Origin: JACOMS01 sp051252005
GTDB taxonomy: Bacteria; Pseudomonadota; Alphaproteobacteria; Caulobacterales; Maricaulaceae
NCBI GenBank assembly: GCA_051252005.1
Contig: JBPOEZ010000006.1
Location: forward strand, 140,786-204,785
Reading direction: 5' to 3'
DNA: 64,000 nt
Shown: positions 9,278-17,964 of the stretch, piece after piece
How positions within the stretch are numbered: the stretch's first letter is position 1
How the letters are laid out: every line of letters begins with the position of its first letter
The notes under the pieces: model-generated
The model's database searches: none
Told to the model about the DNA's origin: nothing
What the model saw: only the letters and a program-made list of their open reading frames with translations
Made by a program: the position numbers and the translations under genes

Positions 9278-9436
9278 TATGAGTAAGCGCTTAAGGCCCT
9301 AACCGACCACCTACATACCGAGTCACTCGGCGATGAGCGCAGGGGCCTCAAAGCAATTACTATATTTGCGTATGCGCAATCAAATCTGGCGTCATCCTAA
9401 GAATATGTTAGGAGCAAATCTGTAAGTGAGAGACCT

Positions 9437-10486
9437 ATGACCAACACGATAAAGAATGCCGCAATCCTTGGCGCGTCCGGCTATACGGGGGCGGAGGCTG
9501 TTCGCCTGATTACGGGGCATCCGAATTTACGCCTTAAGGCGCTGACAGGACATAGCCGCGCGGGTCAGGCTTTGGCAGATGTATATCCGAATTTTTCCAT
9601 GCTCGGCCTGCCGGACATTGTGACGTGGCAAGAAGTGGACTGGGACGATATTGATGTGGTGTTTGCCTGCCTTCCGCACGGAGCCAGCCAAGACACTATT
9701 GCGCAGATCATTGATAAGGTCGAAACCGTGATAGATCTCTCGGCTGACTTCCGCCTCAAAGACGCGGAACTTTATGCCAAAACCTATGGCCGTTCACATG
9801 ACCATACGGATTTATTATCCGGCGCGGTTTACGGATTGACGGAGTATGCGCGAGAAGACCTTAAAGGCGCGAAGCTTGTGGCCTGTCCAGGGTGCTATCC
9901 GACCTGCACTCTGCTGTCCTTATTGCCTGCGATTGATGCGGATATGATTGAGATGGACCAGATCATCATCGACGCGAAATCTGGCGTGACAGGAGCAGGG
10001 CGCAAAGCGTCCATGAACTTGATTTATTCAGAGTTATCAGACGGCGCGCATGCTTACGGCGTCGGCACGCACCGCCACGCGCCAGAGATCGACCAAATGC
10101 TCTCCCATGTGAGCGGCGAAGAAGTTTGCGTATCATTTACCCCGCACCTCATCCCGATGAACCGCGGTATGATCACCACGAGTTATCTCACCCTGAAACC
10201 GGGCGTGACATTTGACGACGTACGGGCGGCTTATATTGCCCGTTACGAGGACGAACCGTTTGTCCATATCGAGCCCGCAGGCATCGCGCCGCAAACGCGT
10301 CATGTGCGCGCCAGCAATTACGTCCGTATCGGATTGTTTGAAGACCGCCGTGCAGGTCATATCATCATTACGGCAGTAATCGATAATCTGACTAAAGGCT
10401 CGTCTGGCCAAGCCCTACAAAACCTCAACGTAGTGCAGGGGTGGGACGAAACGCTTGGCCTTGTATCGCCTGGTGTTTTCCCGTAG
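9437..10486 (+). CDS. argC: N-acetyl-gamma-glutamyl-phosphate reductase
   Basis: Third enzyme of arginine synthesis: reduces N-acetylglutamyl phosphate to the semialdehyde with NADPH. 349 residues. The Rossmann motif GASGYTGAEAVRLI is at residues 12-25, and the catalytic cysteine is Cys153 in VACPGCYPT. SGVTGAGRKA and HRHAPEID are further family signatures. The ATG follows GAGAG. It is preceded by the non-coding interval with possible leader hairpins (9396-9412) and followed by an unrelated lipoprotein gene, so it is probably monocistronic. Confidence 0.97.
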   Translation: MTNTIKNAAILGASGYTGAEAVRLITGHPNLRLKALTGHSRAGQALADVYPNFSMLGLPDIVTWQEVDWDDIDVVFACLPHGASQDTIAQIIDKVETVIDLSADFRLKDAELYAKTYGRSHDHTDLLSGAVYGLTEYAREDLKGAKLVACPGCYPTCTLLSLLPAIDADMIEMDQIIIDAKSGVTGAGRKASMNLIYSELSDGAHAYGVGTHRHAPEIDQMLSHVSGEEVCVSFTPHLIPMNRGMITTSYLTLKPGVTFDDVRAAYIARYEDEPFVHIEPAGIAPQTRHVRASNYVRIGLFEDRRAGHIIITAVIDNLTKGSSGQALQNLNVVQGWDETLGLVSPGVFP

Positions 10487-10585
10487 CGGATTTTCCTATA
10501 AAAGCACCTTCATGATGACGATTTAACATGAATTACCTTGAATTTGCCTGATTTTGAGGGGCATAGTGACGTCGAAGGAGTCGAA

Positions 10586-10933
10586 ATGATGAAGTTCCCT
10601 GTGCGTTTTATTATGCTTGCCAGTTTGCCCGCTATTCTTGGCGCGTGTAGCTCTGTCAGCTTGCCAAATGTAGATTTTCTGAAGCTCCCTGATTTTCAAG
10701 AAGACGCTGAAAACGTCAAAGATTACCCGAACGTAGCAGACGCCCCGCAAATTCCTACTGATACGCGTTCGGCTGGAGCGTGGGATAGTGCTGCGAATAA
10801 GTTGATCCGCGCGCGGGATGGTTTTGACGCGCCCGAAAGCCCGACGCCGCTAAAAAGCGAAGCTGAAATACAGCGTGAATTCGATGCTTTGCGCGCTAAA
10901 GTCAATGCTTACAAAAAAGATGACCCTCAATAG
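10586..10933 (+). CDS. small lipoprotein of unknown function
   Basis: 115 residues. The start at 10586 is set by AAGGAG five bases upstream and gives a clean lipoprotein signal: MMKFPVRFIMLASLPAI followed by the lipobox LGAC (Cys21). An in-frame ATG at 10538 has no ribosome binding site. The mature part is short, polar and helix-rich toward the C-terminus (about 90-112), with no recognised domain. It lies 42 bases before alaC and may be co-transcribed with it. The function is unknown; an envelope location is inferred from the lipobox. Confidence 0.75.
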   Translation: MMKFPVRFIMLASLPAILGACSSVSLPNVDFLKLPDFQEDAENVKDYPNVADAPQIPTDTRSAGAWDSAANKLIRARDGFDAPESPTPLKSEAEIQREFDALRAKVNAYKKDDPQ

Positions 10934-10975
10934 CAGCTGTCCCCTGACAGCCCAGATACGCCTCCCGAGACTGCC

Positions 10976-12175
10976 ATGCGAAATGATGAAGAATTCTACC
11001 GGATAAAACGGCTCCCGCCCTATGTCTTTGCTGAGGTGAATAAGCTGAAAGCAAAGCTTCGCAGCGAGGGGATGGATATTATCGATTTTGGTTTCGGAAA
11101 TCCAGACCTTCCGACACCCAAGCATGTTATCGACAAGTTGATTGAGACCGTACAAAAACCCCGCACGACGGGCTATTCTGTCTCTCGCGGTATCATTGGA
11201 CTGCGCAAATCCTGTGCGCGTTATTATAAGCGGCGCTTCGATGTTGACCTTGACCCTGAAGACGAGATCATTGCCACGATTGGCTCAAAAGAAGGGTTCG
11301 CGAACCTCGCGCAGGCCATTACGGCTCCCGGCGATGTGATTTACGCGCCGGATCCGTCATATCCGCTTCATGCTTACGGCTTCGTAATTGCAGGGGCGCA
11401 AATACAGCCGATCCCTGCGATTACTGCCGATGAATATTTGGCAGGCGTCAAAGCCGCGCTTGCCGCCGCCGATAAGCCGCCAATGGCCATCGTCGTGTGT
11501 TTTCCGTCTAATCCAACAGGTCACGTCGCAGACCTTGATTTTTACCGCGAAATCGTCCGAATTGCTAAAGACAACGATATTATCGTGCTTTCCGACTTGG
11601 CCTATTCTGAGATTTATTTCGGCGCTCCGCCGCCGTCAATTTTTCAGGTCGAAGGCGCGAAAGATGTCGCTGTCGAAACGATCTCTCTATCTAAGACCTA
11701 TTCTATGGCCGGTTGGCGTATGGGGTTTGCCGTGGGATCGAAACGTCTTATCGGCGCATTGGCGCGGGTGAAATCATATCTTGATTACGGCGCCTTCACG
11801 CCCATTCAAGTTGCTGCTTGCGCCGCCCTCGACGGGCCTCAAGATTGCGTGGACGATGCGCGGGCTATTTACAAAAACCGCCGCGATGTTTTGATTGATT
11901 CATTTGCGCGTGCGGGATGGGATATTCCTTCGCCCGATGCCTCCATGTTTGTCTGGGCTCCGCTGCCTAAGGGATTCGAAGACATGGGATCTCTAGAGTT
12001 TTCAAAGCAGCTTATGGCCAAAGCGGAAGTTGCGGTTTCGCCCGGTGTCGGTTTCGGCGCGCACGGAGAAGGCTATGTCCGCTTGGGACTTGTGGAAAAT
12101 GAGCAGAGAATTCGGCAAGCCGCGCGCAATGTACGCCAGTTCTTGATCGCTCATCGACAAAACGACGAACCATAG
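10976..12175 (+). CDS. alaC: alanine/glutamate-pyruvate aminotransferase
   Basis: PLP enzyme of aminotransferase class I that makes alanine from pyruvate and glutamate. 399 residues, with long blocks matching E. coli AlaC: RLPPYVF, DFGFGNPDLPTP, GYSVSRGI, TIGSKEGFANL, the PLP lysine Lys240 in SLSKTYSMAGWRMG, and KSYLDYGAFTPIQVAA. The residue neighbourhood argues for AlaC rather than a generic aspartate aminotransferase. recJ starts six bases after the stop. Confidence 0.92.
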   Translation: MRNDEEFYRIKRLPPYVFAEVNKLKAKLRSEGMDIIDFGFGNPDLPTPKHVIDKLIETVQKPRTTGYSVSRGIIGLRKSCARYYKRRFDVDLDPEDEIIATIGSKEGFANLAQAITAPGDVIYAPDPSYPLHAYGFVIAGAQIQPIPAITADEYLAGVKAALAAADKPPMAIVVCFPSNPTGHVADLDFYREIVRIAKDNDIIVLSDLAYSEIYFGAPPPSIFQVEGAKDVAVETISLSKTYSMAGWRMGFAVGSKRLIGALARVKSYLDYGAFTPIQVAACAALDGPQDCVDDARAIYKNRRDVLIDSFARAGWDIPSPDASMFVWAPLPKGFEDMGSLEFSKQLMAKAEVAVSPGVGFGAHGEGYVRLGLVENEQRIRQAARNVRQFLIAHRQNDEP

Positions 12176-12181
12176 ATCGTA

Positions 12182-13942
12182 GTGGCTTCCTCGCTCTTAG
12201 GTGTTGATAAATCCGTCTCTGGCCAGGCTTGGACTTTCCGGTGCGGAGACGATGCGGCGGTTCAGGCCCTTACTCAGTCCGCAGGATTGGATGATTTTAC
12301 GGCGCGGCTACTGGCAGGACGGGATGTTAGTGCGGACGAGGCTGAAAACTATCTAAATCCTACTTTACGCGGTTTTATGCCCGATCCATCGACGCTTGCG
12401 GATATGGACAAGGCGGCATCGCTGATTTTAGACGCGGTCGAACGCAAAGACAGTATCACAATATTCGCGGATTATGATGTGGACGGCGGAACGTCTGCCG
12501 CGCAAATAATACGCTGGGGCCGTCACATGGGGCGTGAGTTTGGTCTCTATGTGCCTGACCGCGTCAAAGAGGGCTACGGGCCTTCTGGCACGGCGTTCAG
12601 ACACCTCAAAGACGAAGGCGCAAACCTTGTCATCACGGTTGATTGCGGCGCTGCGGCGCATGAAGCGCTTGTCGAGGCGGATGATATAGGTTTGCCTGTC
12701 ATCGTGATCGATCATCACCTAATGCATGGCGACTTACCGCCTTGCGCTGCTCTTGTGAACCCAAACCGCAATGACGACACGTCTGGCCTTGGCGATCTCG
12801 CTGCGGCGGGTGTAAGCTTTATGTTATTGGCGGCGCTAAACCGCGAAGCTAAAAGGCGAGGGCATGAAAATACGCCTGATCTTCTGAGCCTGCTCGGGCT
12901 AACGGCTCTTGGGACTGTCTGTGATGTCGTCCCGCTCAAAGGGCTCAACCGTGCTTTCGTCTCGCAGGGCTTAAAAGTCCTCTCTCAAAACAAAATTATA
13001 GGGCTTGCGGCCTTAGCCGATGTCGCGGGAGCGCAGCCGCCGTTCACAACTTACCACGCGGGTTTTGTTTTAGGTCCGCGTATCAATGCGGGCGGCCGTA
13101 TCGGGCAGGCGGATATGGGGGCGATTTTGCTCTCCACCGAAAACGCGCAAACAGCCTACGGACACGCCGCTGAACTCGACCGAGTTAATCAAGACCGCAA
13201 AAAAATCCAGGACGATATGTTACAGCAAGCCTTGGACCTCGCAGCAAAAGACACTGACCCAAACAGCGTCTTAGTCATCGCCATGCAGGGCTGGCACCCT
13301 GGTGTCATCGGCGTGGTCGCTGGCCGTCTTAAAGACCGATTTAAAAGACCGGCCATCGTTATCGGCGTTGATGATGAGGGCGTAGGAAAAGGATCTGGAC
13401 GGTCAATGACGGGCGTTCATCTGGGCAATGCTATTGTCGCCGCGAAAGACGCAGGGCTTCTAAGTTCCGGCGGGGGGCATGCCATGGCAGGCGGCCTGAC
13501 CGTGCCTGAGGACAATATCGAAGCTTTGAAATCATTTTTAAATCAAGAACTAGCGACCGATATTGCAACCGCGCGCCAAGGCCTGTCCTTGAAAGTTGAT
13601 GCTCTACTATCGCCTAGCGGCGCGACCGATGCACTCATCGATAGGCTTGACCAAATCGGGCCATACGGCGCGGGTAACCCTCAGCCTCTCTTCGTCTTTC
13701 CAAACTTGCGCATAGCCTATGCTGAACGAGTAAGAGGCGGCCATGTGCGGTGTGCCTTCGAAGACAATGGCGGCGCGCGCATTAGCGGGATTTGCTTCCG
13801 CGCCGACGAAACGGGGCTGGATGAGGTGCTCTTATCGCCAGAGGCGAAGCAGGTTCACGTCGCAGGGCGTGTGAAGCGCGATAGCTGGAAAGGGCGAACG
13901 CGCATCGATGTCAATGTCGTAGACTTGGCGTTTGCCACCTAA
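12182..13942 (+). CDS. recJ: single-stranded-DNA-specific exonuclease RecJ
   Basis: 5'-3' exonuclease of recombination and mismatch repair. 586 residues from a GTG start six bases after alaC. DHH-superfamily motifs are intact: FADYDVDGGTSAA (Asp97, Asp99, Asp101), TVDCG, DHH at 177-179, and the DHHA1 glycine-rich motif SSGGGHAMAGG, then the RecJ OB-fold. Converges on trhO, the two stop codons sharing bases 13940-13941. Confidence 0.96.
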   Translation: MASSLLGVDKSVSGQAWTFRCGDDAAVQALTQSAGLDDFTARLLAGRDVSADEAENYLNPTLRGFMPDPSTLADMDKAASLILDAVERKDSITIFADYDVDGGTSAAQIIRWGRHMGREFGLYVPDRVKEGYGPSGTAFRHLKDEGANLVITVDCGAAAHEALVEADDIGLPVIVIDHHLMHGDLPPCAALVNPNRNDDTSGLGDLAAAGVSFMLLAALNREAKRRGHENTPDLLSLLGLTALGTVCDVVPLKGLNRAFVSQGLKVLSQNKIIGLAALADVAGAQPPFTTYHAGFVLGPRINAGGRIGQADMGAILLSTENAQTAYGHAAELDRVNQDRKKIQDDMLQQALDLAAKDTDPNSVLVIAMQGWHPGVIGVVAGRLKDRFKRPAIVIGVDDEGVGKGSGRSMTGVHLGNAIVAAKDAGLLSSGGGHAMAGGLTVPEDNIEALKSFLNQELATDIATARQGLSLKVDALLSPSGATDALIDRLDQIGPYGAGNPQPLFVFPNLRIAYAERVRGGHVRCAFEDNGGARISGICFRADETGLDEVLLSPEAKQVHVAGRVKRDSWKGRTRIDVNVVDLAFAT

Positions 13943-14862
13943 AGGGCGGTTTCGTCCTTGCGGCCAATGTGGATTTCGCCGCGTTTTTTAGCCAGTTCGA
14001 TCTGCTTTTGCCGTTCTTGAAAGCGGGATTTTTGTTCCTCGCTCATTGTGTCATGGCACCTCGGGCATGAAACGCCTTTGATGTAGAGTGGTGACTGTTT
14101 TTCGGCGTCCGTAATAGGATAGCGGCAAGCATAGCATTGATCATAATGGGATTGTTCGAGGCCGTGACCCACAGCTACCCTTTGGTCAAAAACAAAACAG
14201 TCTCCGTCCCAAAGGCTAGTCTCTTTGGGCTGTGTTTCGAGATACTTTAAGATGCCGCCTTTGAGGTGATAGACATCATCAAAGCCGTTTAATTTCATAA
14301 ATGAACTGGCTTTTTCGCAGCGTATGCCACCTGTGCAAAACATGGCGACTTTCGGCTTGTTCAGGTTGCCTCTGTTGTCCTCAACCCATTGCGGGAACTC
14401 ACGGAAGGTTTGCGTATCAGGATTAACCGCGCCTTTGAATGTACCGATTTCAACTTCATAATCATTGCGCGTGTCGATAAGAATAACGTCTGGATCACTG
14501 ATTAAATCGTTCCAGTTTTCAGGATCAACATAGGTGCCCACAGTGTTATTAGGATCGATACCGTCCACGCCCATGGTAACAATTTCGTTTTTAAGCCGGA
14601 CCTTCATTCGGTAAAACGGCATCTCTGCAGCGCGGCTTTCCTTATGCTCCAAGCCTTGCAGACGCGGGTCTTCACGGAGGAAGGCTAAAAGCTTTGAAAT
14701 CGAAGCGTCGGTTCCGGCAACCGTGCCGTTTATGCCTTCGCGGGCAAGAAGGATTGTTCCTTTGATGCCGAGCATGTCGCACATGTCCTGCAAGGGCGAT
14801 CGAAGCGCTTCATAGTCGGAAAGACGGGAAAAATGATAAAGGGCGGCCACGCAATAAGTCAT
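13939..14862 (-). CDS. trhO: tRNA uridine(34) hydroxylase (rhodanese family)
   Basis: Installs 5-hydroxyuridine at the wobble position of tRNAs using O2. 307 residues, the YceA/UPF0176 architecture: an N-terminal acylphosphatase-like domain with GTILLAREGINGTVAG, a rhodanese domain with DTRNDYEVEIGTFKGAVNP and active-site Cys176 in FCTGGIRCEKAS, and a C-terminal cysteine-rich tail (CYACRYPI...CPRCH) that may bind zinc. The stop overlaps the stop of convergent recJ. Upstream on the same strand, 37 bases away, is a lipoprotein gene. Confidence 0.94.
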   Translation of the reverse strand: MTYCVAALYHFSRLSDYEALRSPLQDMCDMLGIKGTILLAREGINGTVAGTDASISKLLAFLREDPRLQGLEHKESRAAEMPFYRMKVRLKNEIVTMGVDGIDPNNTVGTYVDPENWNDLISDPDVILIDTRNDYEVEIGTFKGAVNPDTQTFREFPQWVEDNRGNLNKPKVAMFCTGGIRCEKASSFMKLNGFDDVYHLKGGILKYLETQPKETSLWDGDCFVFDQRVAVGHGLEQSHYDQCYACRYPITDAEKQSPLYIKGVSCPRCHDTMSEEQKSRFQERQKQIELAKKRGEIHIGRKDETAL

Positions 14863-14899
14863 GGCGGCGCTTTAACCCCTAAGCTTAGGGGCGTCAATT

Positions 14900-15361
14900 C
14901 TATGTTGTTGTCGCACCGCGCGGGGACACAGGTTCATCTGTTAGCAGGTTTTGATAGGCTTTCAGGGACGTAATGAATGAAATCATCGCCGTAGGGAGAC
15001 CTTTGTCTTCCATATAGCCTGTGAGGGCGTCTGATACGATTTTGGAATCGTTACAGGTTTGGCGCAATATCTTTAGATCCTTTACGCCTTGCCCCGATTC
15101 GAGCTGTTTCGTCAGCTTTGTGACCGCTGATGTTATTGCGAAAATTTGGAAGGGATTAGGCGTTTTGCCCTGTTCAAAGCTCTTCGCATTTTTTGAGAGC
15201 GTTTTAAGGAGACTATTCGTATCGCGCTCAATATAGCCCACCGCCCGCTCGACGCGCGGTTCGATCCACTGGGCTGTACAGACTTCTGCGGGATTATAGG
15301 ATGTCGCGCAGCCTGATAAAGCGAGCCCTGTAAAAGCCAAAAATGATAATGTGTAGCGCAT
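14900..15361 (-). CDS. lipoprotein of unknown function
   Basis: 153 residues from the ATG at 15361, chosen because GAGGAG precedes it by six bases and it yields the signal MRYTLSFLAFTGLAL with lipobox SGC. The reading frame extends to 15433 but without a ribosome binding site. The mature protein is predicted largely helical with two later cysteines; no family is recognised. It is divergent from the zinc metalloprotease and upstream of trhO. Confidence 0.75.
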   Translation of the reverse strand: MRYTLSFLAFTGLALSGCATSYNPAEVCTAQWIEPRVERAVGYIERDTNSLLKTLSKNAKSFEQGKTPNPFQIFAITSAVTKLTKQLESGQGVKDLKILRQTCNDSKIVSDALTGYMEDKGLPTAMISFITSLKAYQNLLTDEPVSPRGATTT

Positions 15362-15511
15362 AAACACTCCTCTTTTAATCAGAGTAACGCAAAGCACCTT
15401 ATGGGCAATGAAAAATTTCAGAAGCCCAATCACAAGCCCAAAGGTGCGTAAAAAATCGATATCTCGACAGGCCGCGCTTCCCGCGTTAGGACTAGAAGAA
15501 AAGGGATCGAT

Positions 15512-17950
15512 ATGCGCAAAGTTTTCATTGGAATTTTTAACAGCCTAATTGCCACAGCGCTTTTCATACCGGTTATGGCTCATGCCGATGATTTTACGGA
15601 CAACACAAAGGGCCTTACGCAAAAATCCGGCTTTGTTGATCTTTATATAGACTCCAAAAAAAACAAAGTCCTGGCACGCATTCCCAATGCAGAATCTGGG
15701 CAGGACTTACTGCGAGCCATCTATACGGCGCGGCTTACGGCAGGATTGGGGTCAAATCCTGTTGGCCTTGACCGGGGTTGGGGAGATTCCGGTAAAGTCA
15801 TACTCTTCAAGCGCTATGGCAATAAAGTCATTGTCGAGGCTGAAAACCTGCAATACCGCGCGACAAGCTCTAATACACTTGAGCAAAAGGCGGTACGAGA
15901 AAGCTTTGCGCCGTCCTTCATTGCGTCCTTAGGAGTTCTGGCGGAAAAATCTGATGGCAGCGTTCTTGTTGATCTGACAGACTTTTTGACGCGCGACGCT
16001 CTTGGTATTGTGCAGCACCTAAAAGACAGAAAACAGGGCAGCTTTGCCCGTGTGGATGACAGATCTTTTGTCGATACGTCAGCTGTCCATGCGTTTCCGG
16101 ACAATGCGGAAATTGACGTGTTCCTTACCTTTAGCTCCAGTGACCCAGGCCGCGAAGTTGCGACAACGGCGTCTACGGGATCTGTTGCCACGCTCATACA
16201 GCACCATTCTTTTGTCCGGCTCCCAAAGCCCGGTTTCACATCCTTACCGTCTGATCCGCGTATGGGCGCGATAGAGGATGTTCATTATGATTATAGCGCG
16301 CCTCTATCAGGCACGATCGTCAAAAGAATTGCGCGGCGGTATCGTTTGGAAAAAGACGCCTCCGGTAAAACCATAAAGCCGATTGTCTTTTATATAGATA
16401 GCGGCGCGCCGGAGCCTGTGCGATCTGCCTTGGTTGAAGGCGCGTCATGGTGGAAAGAGGCTTTTGCAGCGGCTGGCTATCCTGATGGTTACCGCGTCGA
16501 GCTATTACCGGCGGACTATCACCCGCTTGATGTACGCTATAACGTCGTGCAGTGGGTTCATCGCCAAACTCGGGGCTGGTCATATGGCGGCGGCGTATTT
16601 GACCCGCGCACTGGCGAAATGCTCAAGGGGCATGTCAACTTGGGCTCTCTTAGAGTGCGCCAAGACCGAATGATTTTTGAAGGCCTCGCAGGTACGGCAA
16701 AAACTGGAACCGGCGCAGAGGATGATCCGTCAGAACTCGCCCTTGACCGTATCCGGCAGCTCTCCGCCCACGAAGTCGGGCATGCTTTGGGCTTTGCTCA
16801 TAATTTTGCGGCAAGCGCATATGGCAAAGGCTCAGTCATGGATTATCCCGCGCCGGATGTGAAAGTCACAAACGGTAAACTAGACTTTAGCCAAACTTAC
16901 GGCGTCGGTGTAGGCCCTTGGGATAAACATGTGGCGACTTTGCTTTATGCTGATTTAAGCACGGCTGGAAGGGCCGCGAAGATTTCGAAGGCGCAGCAAG
17001 ACGGACTTCTCTATGTGGCAGATTCGGATGCTCGTAGCATTGGAACAGGCCATCCGAAAGGCGCGGTTTGGGATAATGGAAACGACGCGGCGGAGACGCT
17101 TAACCAGGTCATGGCTGTGCGCGCGACTGCTCTCAGTGACTTTGGGCCTTCGCGGCTCCGAAGCGGACAGCCTTTATCAGATTTAAACAAGGTTATCGTG
17201 CCAATTTACCTCTATCACCGTTACCAGACAGCCGCGGCGGCTAAGATGATCGGCGGTGTGACTTTTGACTACGGCGTTACCGGCGTCAGTGATCAGGGAA
17301 TGACTGTAATGCCTGTAGACGCTCAAAAACGGGCTCTACGGGCCGTTTTGTCCACGGTTGCGCCTGAGGCGCTCGATTTGTCCGACACAGCTCTATCTTA
17401 TCTTATGCCGTCGCTTGTCAGCTATTCCATAGCCGATAGTGATAGAGAGCTTTTCAAGCATACAGCCTATCCAGTGTTTGACCTCGTTTCCGCTGCAGAC
17501 ACGGCGGCTGGATTGACCTTTGATACACTTTTGAATCCTGTGCGCGCTGCCCGCCTCATAGAACTAAAGCGCCGTGATAATGGACAGCTTGGGTTTGACG
17601 AGATGCTTGAAACGATTGCTAATACGGTTATGCAGCCTGCGTTGTCTGGGAGAACCGGCGAAATCAGCCGCGCTGTTCAAGCGCGTTATGTCTATGATCT
17701 TATGGCACTTGCCGATAATTCATCAGCCACGCCAGCCGTTAAAGCCCGCGCGCATACGGCTTTGCTTCGCTTATCGAAAAGTTTCTCGCGACGTAATTCA
17801 GATCATTCGAGCTTCATGGTTTCCGAAATTCGTCGGTATGAAAACCGTCCTGCCAACGCTGTTTCAACAATTACCCCAGAGAAAGCCTTGCCGCCTGGAA
17901 GCCCGATTGGAAGCAATATGGGAAATTATGAAGAGTGCTGGCATTGCTAA
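15512..17950 (+). CDS. exported zinc-dependent metalloprotease (DUF5117/DUF4953 type)
   Basis: 812 residues with a classical signal peptide ending near VMAHA (about 25). The metzincin-type site is complete: HEVGHALGFAH, with zinc ligands His420, His424 and His430 and catalytic Glu421, followed by a Met-turn SVMDYPAP around Met443. Long flanking domains before and after the catalytic core match the DUF5117-DUF4953 arrangement of large periplasmic or outer-membrane-associated proteases. The extreme C-terminus ends with two cysteines (EECWHC). Substrate unknown. AAAGGGA precedes the ATG. Confidence 0.88.
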   Translation: MRKVFIGIFNSLIATALFIPVMAHADDFTDNTKGLTQKSGFVDLYIDSKKNKVLARIPNAESGQDLLRAIYTARLTAGLGSNPVGLDRGWGDSGKVILFKRYGNKVIVEAENLQYRATSSNTLEQKAVRESFAPSFIASLGVLAEKSDGSVLVDLTDFLTRDALGIVQHLKDRKQGSFARVDDRSFVDTSAVHAFPDNAEIDVFLTFSSSDPGREVATTASTGSVATLIQHHSFVRLPKPGFTSLPSDPRMGAIEDVHYDYSAPLSGTIVKRIARRYRLEKDASGKTIKPIVFYIDSGAPEPVRSALVEGASWWKEAFAAAGYPDGYRVELLPADYHPLDVRYNVVQWVHRQTRGWSYGGGVFDPRTGEMLKGHVNLGSLRVRQDRMIFEGLAGTAKTGTGAEDDPSELALDRIRQLSAHEVGHALGFAHNFAASAYGKGSVMDYPAPDVKVTNGKLDFSQTYGVGVGPWDKHVATLLYADLSTAGRAAKISKAQQDGLLYVADSDARSIGTGHPKGAVWDNGNDAAETLNQVMAVRATALSDFGPSRLRSGQPLSDLNKVIVPIYLYHRYQTAAAAKMIGGVTFDYGVTGVSDQGMTVMPVDAQKRALRAVLSTVAPEALDLSDTALSYLMPSLVSYSIADSDRELFKHTAYPVFDLVSAADTAAGLTFDTLLNPVRAARLIELKRRDNGQLGFDEMLETIANTVMQPALSGRTGEISRAVQARYVYDLMALADNSSATPAVKARAHTALLRLSKSFSRRNSDHSSFMVSEIRRYENRPANAVSTITPEKALPPGSPIGSNMGNYEECWHC

Positions 17951-17964
17951 CGCGGTTAAAGCCG

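Larger units (their letters stand above)
8385..9436. other. 1.05-kb non-coding interval with palindromic elements
   Basis: No convincing gene lies between rpsI and argC. Short open frames occur on both strands (for example 8555-8752 plus and 8910-9185 minus), but none has recognisable motifs, a good ribosome binding site or balanced composition. The interval holds copies of a TGTCAYCCCG palindromic element (8415-8438 partial, 8468-8560, 9171-9277), small perfect hairpins at 8832-8849 and 8876-8892, an orphan terminator-like hairpin at 9138-9158, and the argC leader. Part of it could be decayed coding sequence or encode a small RNA. Confidence 0.6.
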
